Below are positions 57,237 through 64,000 of a DNA stretch of 64,000 nucleotides, piece by piece. The position numbers and the translations under genes are program-made. Location of the stretch: contig JAKLEZ010000002.1 of the NCBI GenBank assembly GCA_022711465.1, forward strand, positions 356,729-420,728. Reading direction: 5' to 3'. This DNA is from Planctomycetota bacterium. Its GTDB lineage: Bacteria; Planctomycetota; Phycisphaerae; UBA1845; PWPN01. The notes beneath the pieces were generated by a model. It was not told the origin of the DNA. It worked only from the letters and a program-made list of their open reading frames with translations, and made no database searches. Every line of letters begins with the position of its first letter. Positions within the stretch are counted from its first letter, which is position 1.

Positions 57237-57641
57237 ATGACCATCCAACATCGCGATGGGACCGTGGAGTTCCGCTTCTATCGAGGTCAAGCCGGCCAGG
57301 TCTTCCTGCTCGGCGACTTCACCGATTGGGATGCTCGAAAAGTGCTGATGAAACCGGATGGTGATGGCTGGTGGCTTTGTCGGGTGCGTTTGGGGCCGGG
57401 CGTGTATCAGTTCCAATACGACGCTGAGGGGCAGCGGTTTCTGGACTATGCCGCGTTTGGCCTCGAACTGGGACCGTTCGGCTGGAACTCGGTTGTGTAC
57501 GTGGCCGGCCTCGACCGCCGCAGCTCGTCTGGACCAAGTGCTGGTGGCATCGGCAGCGGAAGCCGAATCGGCACCTCAGCCCGCGGCCCAGCGTCCCGGC
57601 AGACGGCAGACCGCTCAAGCAAGGACTTGACCCTCGTGTAG
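57237..57641 (+). CDS. Glycogen-binding (CBM48/AMPK-beta-like) domain protein
   Basis: A 134-residue protein from ATG 57237, with GGAAGGTG upstream. Residues of about 8-85 form a CBM48/AMPK glycogen-binding fold: VEFRFYRGQAGQVFLLGDFT, DWDARKVLMKPDGDGWWLCR and GVYQFQYDAEGQRFLDYAA. The tail is Ser/Gly/Arg-rich and disordered. There is no catalytic domain. It probably docks on glycogen or starch-like polymer. It sits 206 bases after the insertion element and was presumably adjacent to otsAB before it inserted. Confidence 0.85.
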   Translation: MTIQHRDGTVEFRFYRGQAGQVFLLGDFTDWDARKVLMKPDGDGWWLCRVRLGPGVYQFQYDAEGQRFLDYAAFGLELGPFGWNSVVYVAGLDRRSSSGPSAGGIGSGSRIGTSARGPASRQTADRSSKDLTLV

Positions 57642-57706
57642 CCTTGGTGAGGTGTATCACCGGGGCAGTGCCGCTCAACGCGCAAGGAGACTGAAGGTGC
57701 CAGACA

Positions 57707-58177
57707 ATGAAAACGGCAGTTCCGTTCCGGCAAAGTCGATGCAGCAGATTGCTGGGTTGGCCTCGTCTGTTCGACGCCACCCCGACGGGGCCAGAATCCA
57801 TGGTGGTAACCTACGGTGTGTGCTATTGGGATGCCCGCGAGCTGAGGGAGTTCATCAACTCGCTCACGGTCGCGCTCGGACGGCCCATCCGCATCGTCGA
57901 TCTGCGAGACCGATCCATCCTCGTCGGTCGACACATGGATACGGGGCACTTCAACGGACATCCGCGAGCGATCCGGCAGGCGGTCAACCGATTGTTTCAC
58001 CGGGATCTCCCTGCCAAAGGTCTGAGGGACTCCAAATACGGCGTACAGGCTTGTCCAAAAGGCCGGCTAACGAGGCCCCGGGCTGGGGAGGAAATCAACC
58101 GAGCGGCGTCGGTGGTCAGAAACAACAGCCGAAAACCGAGAAGAGCGTCGTGGAACGTGGTTTCACACCGACGATAA
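57707..58177 (+). CDS. Hypothetical protein, possibly truncated
   Basis: A 156-residue frame. Its middle, MVVTYGVCYWDARELREFIN to HRDLPAKGLRDS, has the GC-rich third-position pattern of real coding DNA in this genome, while the last 45 residues look random and overlap the opposite-strand integrase relic. AAGGAG lies about 22 bases upstream. A GTG start at 57697 in another frame (VPDNENGSSVPAKSMQQIAG) also looks natural, so a frameshift may separate two parts of one gene. No family is recognised. Confidence 0.4.
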   Translation: MKTAVPFRQSRCSRLLGWPRLFDATPTGPESMVVTYGVCYWDARELREFINSLTVALGRPIRIVDLRDRSILVGRHMDTGHFNGHPRAIRQAVNRLFHRDLPAKGLRDSKYGVQACPKGRLTRPRAGEEINRAASVVRNNSRKPRRASWNVVSHRR

Positions 58178-58373
58178 ACGCCAGCATGGTCAGGGTACCG
58201 TCGGCCAACTGGGCGTTGATCTTCGCCGCCAGGGCGAGAGCCTCCTCGCGGCTGGTGCCCGCCGGCCGGCGAACCGGCTTGTAGTCCCGGTAGTAGATCC
58301 ACAACCGACCCCCACGCTGATAGACAGTGACGCGGCCCACGCGACGGCGCCAGGCCTTCTTCGAAGCGGCCAT
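58116..58373 (-). pseudogene. Truncated tyrosine integrase (N-terminal arm-binding domain)
   Basis: From ATG 58373 the frame reads MAASKKAWRRRVGRVTVYQR then LWIYYRDYKPVRRPAGTSRE and AARINAQ-like helix ALAAKINAQLADGTLT. This corresponds to the N-terminal DNA-binding region of phage-type integrases. After LTMLAF similarity stops and the core-binding and catalytic domains are missing. It lies 113 bases from the 3' end of tRNA-Ser and points away from it, as expected for an element integrated at that tRNA. It is the remnant of an earlier integrant. Confidence 0.7.
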
Positions 58374-58485
58374 ACCAGAGAACCTCCCGTGCACAAATGT
58401 GCACAAAAGTGTGCACAAACGGAAGACCCCTGAAATCGCTAATGCTTATTTGACAACCACTTACGATTGTCGAAGGCATGAAAAA

Positions 58486-58576
<91 letters not shown>

Positions 58577-58710
58577 AAGTTACTTATCAACAATAGTTTA
58601 CGCGCTAAACGAATCGCGTCGTACCAGCTAACGACAACCTTGACGACAACCCACCGATCGGGTATTCTGGCCCGCTTGTAGCAGAGACGTCTTTGAGGAG
58701 GCCAGATCTC

Positions 58711-59907
58711 ATGGGCATTCTCGGCAAGGCGAAACCTACCAAACCGTACCCGAGCTTCCCGCTAACAGCCCATCCGAACGGGCAGTGGTGCAAGAAAATC
58801 CGGGGCAAAGTCCATTTCTTCGGTGTCTGGGCTGATCACGACACCGCCCTCAAGCGGTACCTCGCCCTGGCTGCGGACCTGCACGCTGGACGCCAACCGC
58901 AGGCCTCAAGGCTATCGCCTGAGGGCCTTACGGTCAAGGACGTGTGCAATTCCTACCTGAGCTGGCAGAAAGGCAAAATGGAGGCTCGCGAGATCGGGGA
59001 GCGATGGTTCGAAGATTGCCGGTCCATCCTGAAGGGTTTCGCTGGCCTGACGGGAAAGAACCGACTCGTGGCGGATCTGCGACCGAATGACTTCCAGCGA
59101 TACCGTGCCCGACAGGCCAAACGACTCGGCGTTCATGCCCTGACGCGGGAGATAACGGTCATCAGGAGCATGTTCAAGTACGCTTACGAATCCGATGTTA
59201 TCGAGAGACCGATGAAATTCGGCGCGGGGTTCTCAGCCCCGAGCGCTTCCGTGAAACGCAAAGCCAAGACTCAAGCGGAGCTGCAGCACGGGAAACGACT
59301 GTTTCGGAAGGAGGAACTGCTTTCGATCCTGAAGGCCAGCGGACCATGCCTCAAGGCGGCTGTACTGCTGGGGCTGAATGGAGGTTTCGGCAATCTAGAC
59401 TGTGCGACACTTCCTCTCTCGACCATTGATTTCGATACAGGCGTAATCGAGTATGGCAGGCCTAAAACAGGAGTTCGGAGAGTCATGCCACTTTGGCCGG
59501 AGACCACGGAAGCGTTGCGAAAGATGCTGACCGACGAGCGGCCTGAACCCGCTGATGAGGAAACGGCCAAGCTCGCGTTACTGCTGCCCAACGGGCGGCC
59601 TCTTGTAAGACAGATTGTGACACGTTCGGAGAGTGGTGAGCCCAAGAAGATTAGCCGTCTGGATCTGCTCTCGCGGCATTTCGCGGAATTGCTGAAGGAG
59701 TTGAGGGTCCATCGAAGTGGAATTGGTTTCTACGCTCTCCGACACACCTTCCGCACCTGGGCGGATGAGGTGAAGGACCAGCACGCCGTGCATCGGATCA
59801 TGGGACACGCGATTCCCGGAATGAGTGGCATCTATGTCGAGGAGATCAGCCTGGACCGACTGCGGGCAGTCGTGGATCACGTACGCAGCAAGATCTTCAG
59901 CCAATAA
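58711..59907 (+). CDS. Tyrosine recombinase/integrase, atypical first catalytic arginine
   Basis: A 398-residue integrase from ATG 58711, with GAGGAGGCC upstream. The SAM-like core-binding domain is about 70-170. The catalytic domain has Arg344 in ALRHTFRTW, His366 in RIMGHAIPG and nucleophile Tyr375 in GIYVEEIS. The box that normally carries the first Arg (xGLRxSEL) reads LGLNGGFGNLDCATLP, with no Arg. Such GFGNxDC integrases seem to be a separate group; whether another Arg substitutes is unknown. It lies next to tRNA-Ser and converges on an excisionase-like gene with an 11-base overlap. Confidence 0.88.
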   Translation: MGILGKAKPTKPYPSFPLTAHPNGQWCKKIRGKVHFFGVWADHDTALKRYLALAADLHAGRQPQASRLSPEGLTVKDVCNSYLSWQKGKMEAREIGERWFEDCRSILKGFAGLTGKNRLVADLRPNDFQRYRARQAKRLGVHALTREITVIRSMFKYAYESDVIERPMKFGAGFSAPSASVKRKAKTQAELQHGKRLFRKEELLSILKASGPCLKAAVLLGLNGGFGNLDCATLPLSTIDFDTGVIEYGRPKTGVRRVMPLWPETTEALRKMLTDERPEPADEETAKLALLLPNGRPLVRQIVTRSESGEPKKISRLDLLSRHFAELLKELRVHRSGIGFYALRHTFRTWADEVKDQHAVHRIMGHAIPGMSGIYVEEISLDRLRAVVDHVRSKIFSQ

Positions 59908-60265
59908 AGTCGTGGTCGGTTCTGGCGCGGCGTCGACGGCGAGACAATGAGTGCACAATTGGAACTGACGACCCGACCCTTGCCCGCATGAACTCATCAA
60001 CCCACTCCCGCTGGATGCGGAAGCGTCTGCGTCGACCCTTTCCGCGCGGAGTGTCGATGGCGGCCGCCTTGAGTTGGCCCGAGCCAATAAGGCGCTCGAT
60101 GGTATCGCGTGAGAGCTTCATCTGCCTTGCTGCTTCTTCAACCGTGAGCCACTCGTTGTGCCACGCCGGTCGGTTAGTGCGCAGGGCTGCCAAGTGCTCC
60201 TCGATCTGTTCGAGAACACGGACAAGGCTGGAGGCGGAGGCTCGGTCATGCTGGTCCTTAGCCAT
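59897..60265 (-). CDS. Excisionase-like helix-turn-helix protein
   Basis: A 122-residue protein. Residues of about 40-95 are a MerR/excisionase-type winged helix-turn-helix (EWLTVEEAARQMKLSRDTIE to RFRIQREWVDEFMRARVG). The N-terminus is helical and the tail is Arg-rich. It is convergent with the integrase gene and overlaps its end. It probably serves as the recombination directionality factor of the element. Confidence 0.82.
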   Translation of the reverse strand: MAKDQHDRASASSLVRVLEQIEEHLAALRTNRPAWHNEWLTVEEAARQMKLSRDTIERLIGSGQLKAAAIDTPRGKGRRRRFRIQREWVDEFMRARVGSSVPIVHSLSRRRRRARTDHDFIG

Positions 60266-60547
60266 GCCGTTCAGTATGGCACGGGACCTCGCGCAGCCAA
60301 TGCCACAGCCCTGACGGCAGAGTGATTTCCGGTTTCCGCCTTCTGTGGTCTCGCCGAGGGCTCAGTCACGGGTCGTCCGAGCCGCCGGACAGAATTGGAG
60401 TTCTCTCCGGTCAGCAGAGTCACCCCGATGTGCGTTCTCCAGGGCTACGAGGGCTTGGCCAACAGACGCTGAGCGATAGCGGGAGTAACTTGGGCGAGCC
60501 CAGGCCGTTCTCCTTTGAACATCTCCGCCAGGCATCTGTCTTTCAAG

Positions 60548-61129
60548 TCATGGCTGAGTTTCATCCTCAATGCTCCCGGAAAGCACGCCCAATGCGCTCG
60601 AAATGCTCGCGGAATGCTCGCTCATGGCTTGCTGGAGATGCCGCCTGCCCGGATCGGTGATCAGCCGTCCGCCCGGAGTGACCATCATCAGGCCAAGGCG
60701 AACCAGAGGCGGCTCAAGAACGTCCGTGACAGTGGATGACGGCAGGCGCAGGGCGGTCCCGTCCAACTTGAGATTCAGGACGCGCTCCTCCAGCACGAGA
60801 AGCAGCTCTTCGGCGGCCGGCCGGCCGATGACGTGGGCCTCGTCGATATGCAGCAGGCTGCCGGGCTCGAGCTGAACGAGAACGCGTCGCAGGTCGGCAA
60901 CCGAGGCGACGCACGGTCCGCTGGTCTCAACGAGCGGGCTGAACATCTCATTCGCGAGGATCCGGGCAAAGCAGGTCTTTCCCAGGCCGCCGCCGCTGGA
61001 GGTTTGGAGCACGTGGGGCAGCGGCTCGCGACGCTGCATCGCGGCGCCGATTGCGATTCGGGCCTTCTGTTTCACGTCTTCCTGGCCGATCATCTCGTCG
61101 AGGGTCTGGGGTCTCAGGGACTGAGCCAT
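60548..61129 (-). CDS. Internally shortened RuvB-like ATPase
   Basis: A 193-residue protein; normal RuvB is about 340. Residues 1-130 follow the RuvB N-terminus: SLRPQTLDEMIGQEDVKQKA, Walker A GGGLGKT (46-52), NLEPG-like LVQLEPGSLLHIDEAHV with Walker B (94-97). The sequence then jumps from LRLPSS to TVTDVLEPPLVRLGLMMVTP and GGRLITDP, the winged-helix C-terminus, so sensor motifs and the lid domain are missing. GGAG lies nine bases upstream of the ATG. The frame is clean, so it is either a functional mini-protein of the element or an in-frame deletion derivative. Full helicase activity is unlikely. Confidence 0.75.
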   Translation of the reverse strand: MAQSLRPQTLDEMIGQEDVKQKARIAIGAAMQRREPLPHVLQTSSGGGLGKTCFARILANEMFSPLVETSGPCVASVADLRRVLVQLEPGSLLHIDEAHVIGRPAAEELLLVLEERVLNLKLDGTALRLPSSTVTDVLEPPLVRLGLMMVTPGGRLITDPGRRHLQQAMSEHSASISSALGVLSGSIEDETQP

Positions 61130-61401
61130 CAGCAGTCTCCGCTGTGGGCCGGCTGCGAACGAGCGGCCTCAAGCTGTCATTGTCTCAGGGAGGCCGTGCG
61201 GACCGATGCCGTCGGGCTGACGAGCAAGTGACTTGAGACCGGTACGAGCGATTGTGCAGCTGGCGGGAGACGACAACAGGAGGGATTGCCGTTCCGAGCG
61301 GCCGATCCTTGTTTTCCGGCCGGTGCTGGGAATCTGGCAAGCTCAGCCCGGGATCGAGCCGAGCTTGCCCGGAAGAGGCACGGCCGGCGGAGGTATTGAA
61401 G

Positions 61402-61521
61402 ATGAAGAAGCGATGTCATGTATGTGGGCGGCGGCGCGAAGAGAGCTTCCTGTCGGACACCTGTGGTCGGTGCGAAACCATCCAGGCGGACGCAGATGGC
61501 GACCGGCTGGCGGCGGTGTAA
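61402..61521 (+). CDS. Tiny zinc-ribbon-like protein
   Basis: A 39-residue protein, MKKRCHVCGRRREESFLSDT then CGRC. Two CxxC pairs make a plausible zinc knuckle. GGAGG lies nine bases upstream of the ATG. Its TAA overlaps the ATG of the next small gene (TAATG), indicating translational coupling. No family name is assigned. Confidence 0.6.
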   Translation: MKKRCHVCGRRREESFLSDTCGRCETIQADADGDRLAAV

Positions 61522-61661
61522 TGGATATGGCCCTGGGAACGGAAGTGTCGTTTGGCCCATGCTGCCAGGAATGCGAGTTCTTCATTGACTGCCGGCGCCA
61601 GGATGGCCGAGTGGCGGGAGATGAAGGGCAGGTGAGGCCAGCGGGCACTGCCCAGAATTGA
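61521..61661 (+). CDS. Tiny Cys-rich protein
   Basis: A 46-residue protein, MDMALGTEVSFGPCCQECEF onward, with a cluster of four Cys (CCQECEFFIDC). It starts in the stop codon of the preceding zinc-ribbon-like gene, so the two are probably made together. Function is unknown; accessory regions of mobile elements often carry such small metal-binding proteins. Confidence 0.5.
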   Translation: MDMALGTEVSFGPCCQECEFFIDCRRQDGRVAGDEGQVRPAGTAQN

Positions 61662-61691
61662 GCAGTGCCCTTGGCACGGAGGTTGAGAAGC

Positions 61692-61829
61692 ATGGCTGAA
61701 GGAGGCGAATCAGAGCGGGCGGCTGCAATAATGCAGAAGCTCAATTCAGATTGGGAGCGACGGAAAGCGGCGGTTCTGCGATCCCTGACGGAGTCGCCGT
61801 TGGATCGCTGGGTGAGAAGGCGGAGGTGA
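61692..61829 (+). CDS. Possible small basic protein
   Basis: A 45-residue frame, MAEGGESERAAAIMQKLNSD ending LDRWVRRRR, with GGAGG nine bases upstream. It follows the two tiny Cys-rich genes by 30 bases on the same strand. It looks helical and charged. It may be a real small gene of the same element; evidence is limited to the start signal and context. Confidence 0.45.
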   Translation: MAEGGESERAAAIMQKLNSDWERRKAAVLRSLTESPLDRWVRRRR

Positions 61830-62112
61830 GGGGCGGGGGCCGTTCCTCGAGAACGGTTCGCCGCCATCCTGAAGCGTATCCAGCGACTCCGGAGTGCCGA
61901 GGACGGCATGCACCCATCACAAGAGACAGGGGCGACGCGGGTGTACCGCTGCCGCAAGGGTGCCCTCGGGACGGTGAAATGGCCCGAGAACAGGAAGGCG
62001 CAGCAGGGGCACTGTGTAATCGCCAAACACAGCCCGGCGGATCGCTTCCGGAGCACCCCCTCGTGCACGGCCGATCGACTGCGCGTGCACCCATTCGAGA
62101 AGGAGCCTGCCG

Positions 62113-63300
62113 ATGGCGACGCTGCTGTACCTGCTTTTTGGACTGGGAGCGATCATCGCGGGGCCGTGCTTGGTTTTCCTCGCGCTATTCGGCCGGGTTC
62201 CCTTCTTCGTCGGCCCCACCGCAGCGTTGGGCGAGGCCGTGACGACCTACTGGAAAGGGCGCCTGGCATGCCTGGTGTTCGGGCCGATCCTATTCATCGT
62301 CGGCTGCATGTTGATACGCGAGCCGTTCAGCAGGTCCGCGTACGAGAAGTACAAGGAGGCGTATGAGCAGGCCCTGCAGCTTGGCGACCGGCAGGATTAC
62401 GCGGGGGCGCTGAAAGCCCTGGACCGGGCGCTCAAATACGCGGAATGGCCGGCAGTAGTCCATGCGACCCGCGGGTCCGTCCTCAAGGAGAAGGGCGATC
62501 TGGACGGCGCCCACCAGGCGCTGGCCGAGGCGCTCAAGCTGGACCCGACGTTCAGCTGGGCCCACGCCCTGCAGGGCCAGATCTACTACTTGCAGGACAA
62601 GCCCGCCGCCGCCCGCGCCAGCGCGGACCAGGCGATCCAGCAGGCGGATCCTCGCCTTGGCGACCTGCTGACCTCCCAACGCGCCAAGCTTCAGTACGCC
62701 GGCATCTCCACCGGACTGTACCTGCGCGGTTTCCTCGATACCGACGAGAAGCAATACAAGAAGGCCATTGAGGACTTCTCGGGGTGTCTCCGGCGGGACA
62801 CGTCGAACCTGCACGCCGCAGCCCAGTACTCCATGGCCTATGCATACCGCGCGCTGCGGCAATACGATCCCGCCGTGGAAGCTGCCCGGAAAGCAATCGA
62901 AATGAAGCCCAACGACGGGCAGGGCCACTACCAGCTGGGCATGGCCCTGGGGGCCAAGGGCAAGTGGTCGGAGGCACGGGCCAGCTTCGACCAGTACATC
63001 CGCCTTTCGCCGGACCGTGCGGCGGCGTCGAACCGCCTGGCGTGGGACCTAGCCACGGCGGCGAATCCTGACTGTCGCCAGCCGAAGATGGCGGTCGAGT
63101 GTGCCGAGACGCTGGTGCGCGAGAGCAAGCGCCAGGTACACAGCTATCTCGATACGCTTGCGGCGGCCTACGCCCGCGCCGGCCGGTTCGGCGATGCCGT
63201 AAAAACTCAGAAGGAAGCAATCAAAGCAGGCGACGAACAGGAGTACCGGGAGCGATTGAGGCTCTATGAGCAGAACACGGCCTATACTGCCGATAAGTGA
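62113..63300 (+). CDS. Membrane-anchored TPR-repeat protein
   Basis: A 395-residue protein, with AAGGAG upstream of ATG 62113. Two N-terminal transmembrane helices (LLYLLFGLGAIIAGPCLVFL and LACLVFGPILFIVGCMLI) are followed by five to six tetratricopeptide repeats from residue 75. Examples are AYEQALQLGDRQDYAGALKA, LDRALKYAEWPAVVHATRGS and VEAARKAIEMKPNDGQGHYQ. TPR domains scaffold protein complexes; partners are unknown. Composition resembles the host chromosome rather than a foreign insert. Confidence 0.88.
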   Translation: MATLLYLLFGLGAIIAGPCLVFLALFGRVPFFVGPTAALGEAVTTYWKGRLACLVFGPILFIVGCMLIREPFSRSAYEKYKEAYEQALQLGDRQDYAGALKALDRALKYAEWPAVVHATRGSVLKEKGDLDGAHQALAEALKLDPTFSWAHALQGQIYYLQDKPAAARASADQAIQQADPRLGDLLTSQRAKLQYAGISTGLYLRGFLDTDEKQYKKAIEDFSGCLRRDTSNLHAAAQYSMAYAYRALRQYDPAVEAARKAIEMKPNDGQGHYQLGMALGAKGKWSEARASFDQYIRLSPDRAAASNRLAWDLATAANPDCRQPKMAVECAETLVRESKRQVHSYLDTLAAAYARAGRFGDAVKTQKEAIKAGDEQEYRERLRLYEQNTAYTADK

Positions 63301-63519
63301 TGCTCGCGCCGATCGGCGGTGACCGGTGGAGCGGAACCCAGGATCGGCCGAGAGCAATCCAGGAACCTGCGTGAAGCCACACCCCTGCCGTCGACCCCGA
63401 GACCCCCAAGGCGCGCCGGCGAGACGCCGGTGCCACCCGGGTCTGCGGACAGACACTTTTCCGATCGGCGATAGGGGATTGCAGTCGCCGATCCCGGCGT
63501 CTCTGGTCGCGCAGCGCAT

Positions 63520-63618
63520 TCAATCCGCGCAATCCGGATCGGCCGAGGTATTCGACCCGCTGATGCACGGCTGGAAGACGCCGAAGTCGGACTGGTCGAC
63601 GTCCGAGTCGTGGTCGCC
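63520..63618 (-). pseudogene. Orphan dockerin-like repeat (decayed duplicate)
   Basis: On the minus strand the sequence encodes GDHDSDVDQSDFGVFQPCIS then GSNTSADPDCAD and a stop. This closely copies the last repeat of the neighbouring gene (LDRDADVDQSDFGIFQRCYS). An in-frame TGA lies 12 bases before this stretch and no gene body precedes it. It looks like a tandem duplicate of a gene 3' end left after deletion. Confidence 0.6.
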
Positions 63619-63704
63619 ACGAGAGGCGTCCAGTCCCGCTCACCGAAGCCTGGCCGCCTTGGCTGGGTGAGGGATACCATGACATCCATCAGGACGCTGC
63701 TGCC

Positions 63705-64000
63705 TCAGTTCGCGCAGTTCGGGTCGGCCGGCTTCCCGGCTCCGCTGTAGCACCGCTGGAAAATGCCGAAGTCGGATTGGTCGACGTCCGCGTCGCGGTC
63801 GAGGTCGGCGGCGATGAAGCCGTCCCGGTCCACTAACAGCAGGCATCCCGGCGGCGGGTGATCCGGGTCAAAGGGAATCGCCGGGCCGGTCACACAAGCG
63901 GCGAAAACCTGCAAGTCGGCGGCGTCCACATCGCAGTCCTGGTCGAAATCCACCGGGACGAACGCGCTGCAGACCGGGAGGATCACACTCCAGAACCCGC
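63705..64000 (-). CDS. Secreted protein with dockerin-like C-terminus (partial)
   Basis: Only the C-terminal 97 residues are in the window; the frame is open to the edge. Two Ca-binding repeats are present: VDFDQDCDVDAADLQVFAAC and ADLDRDADVDQSDFGIFQRC, separated by a Pro/Asp linker and ending ADPNCAN. The pattern is the same as in the dockerin protein at 6743-7624 and marks a secreted planctomycete protein. The catalytic or binding part lies beyond the right edge. Confidence 0.85.
   Translation of the reverse strand, partial: GFWSVILPVCSAFVPVDFDQDCDVDAADLQVFAACVTGPAIPFDPDHPPPGCLLLVDRDGFIAADLDRDADVDQSDFGIFQRCYSGAGKPADPNCAN

Noticed and set aside
57652..58284. 210-residue plus-strand frame overlapping the called hypothetical protein
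   Set aside because: Only its first 40 residues look protein-like; the rest is Arg/Pro-rich, so a single long protein is unlikely.
63282..63689. 135-residue minus-strand frame near the right edge
   Set aside because: Ser/Arg/Pro-rich shadow; the real signal in this stretch is the dockerin-like fragment in another frame.

Overview
The window is GC-rich bacterial DNA, most likely from a Planctomycetota member of the Phycisphaerae type. The evidence is two dockerin-like secreted proteins with the Asp-rich repeat followed by an FQRCxSG tail (6743-7624 and the right edge), a pseudopilin with a planctomycete-style C-terminal tail, and a small membrane protein ending in a CRKCGY...CPECGE zinc ribbon. 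No rRNA or CRISPR array is visible. There are two tRNAs: Glu-UUC near 10.1 kb and Ser-GCU near 58.5 kb.

Left third (1-25.9 kb), mostly housekeeping and envelope genes. Phosphate uptake comes first (phoB, pstS and the start of pstC, with a Pho-box-like repeat). Next are secreted proteins: an M20 amidohydrolase, a thrombospondin-3/CBM9-like protein with an HExxH motif, and a dockerin protein. Then come a secreted trypsin-like protease with a separate copy of its N-terminal domain, a hydrolase, a pseudopilin, dnaK, an ACT-domain protein, a YugP-type protease, a PilZ protein and a Tat-exported iron-sulfur aldo/keto reductase. A zinc-import operon (znuA-znuC-znuB plus a TauE-like exporter) is headed by a ribbon-helix-helix protein with a Cys/His-rich tail. 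typA is broken by a frameshift and lacks its C-terminus where doxX begins.

Middle (26.2-57.6 kb), a coherent osmotic-stress and storage-sugar island. Minus strand: PRC-barrel protein, membrane-anchored protein of unknown function, MscS channel, a trehalose-phosphatase/GH15 fusion and glgX. Plus strand: a DnaJ-type zinc-finger protein, a cation/proton antiporter with a nucleotide-binding tail, ktrB and ktrA. Regulators follow: an NtrC-type sigma-54 activator with its kinase, an orphan receiver, an alternative sigma factor and a second kinase. The island ends with an OtsA-OtsB fusion and a small CBM48 protein. Sequences resembling sigma-54 promoters lie before the PRC-led operon, the sigma gene, the second kinase and otsAB, with an inverted repeat between the last two. 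I infer that the NtrC-type protein controls this island. Mobile DNA has shaped it: an intact IS66 element with an 8-bp target duplication, a second element lying in the 3' end of otsAB, an ISKra4-like relic, a 180-bp direct duplication of part of the PRC gene, and a 34-bp perfect palindrome.

Right end (57.7-64 kb), an integrative-element-like region at tRNA-Ser. It holds a truncated integrase, a full tyrosine recombinase, an excisionase-like helix-turn-helix protein, an internally deleted RuvB-like ATPase, three tiny proteins (two Cys-rich) and a TPR membrane protein. Dockerin-type gene ends close the window.
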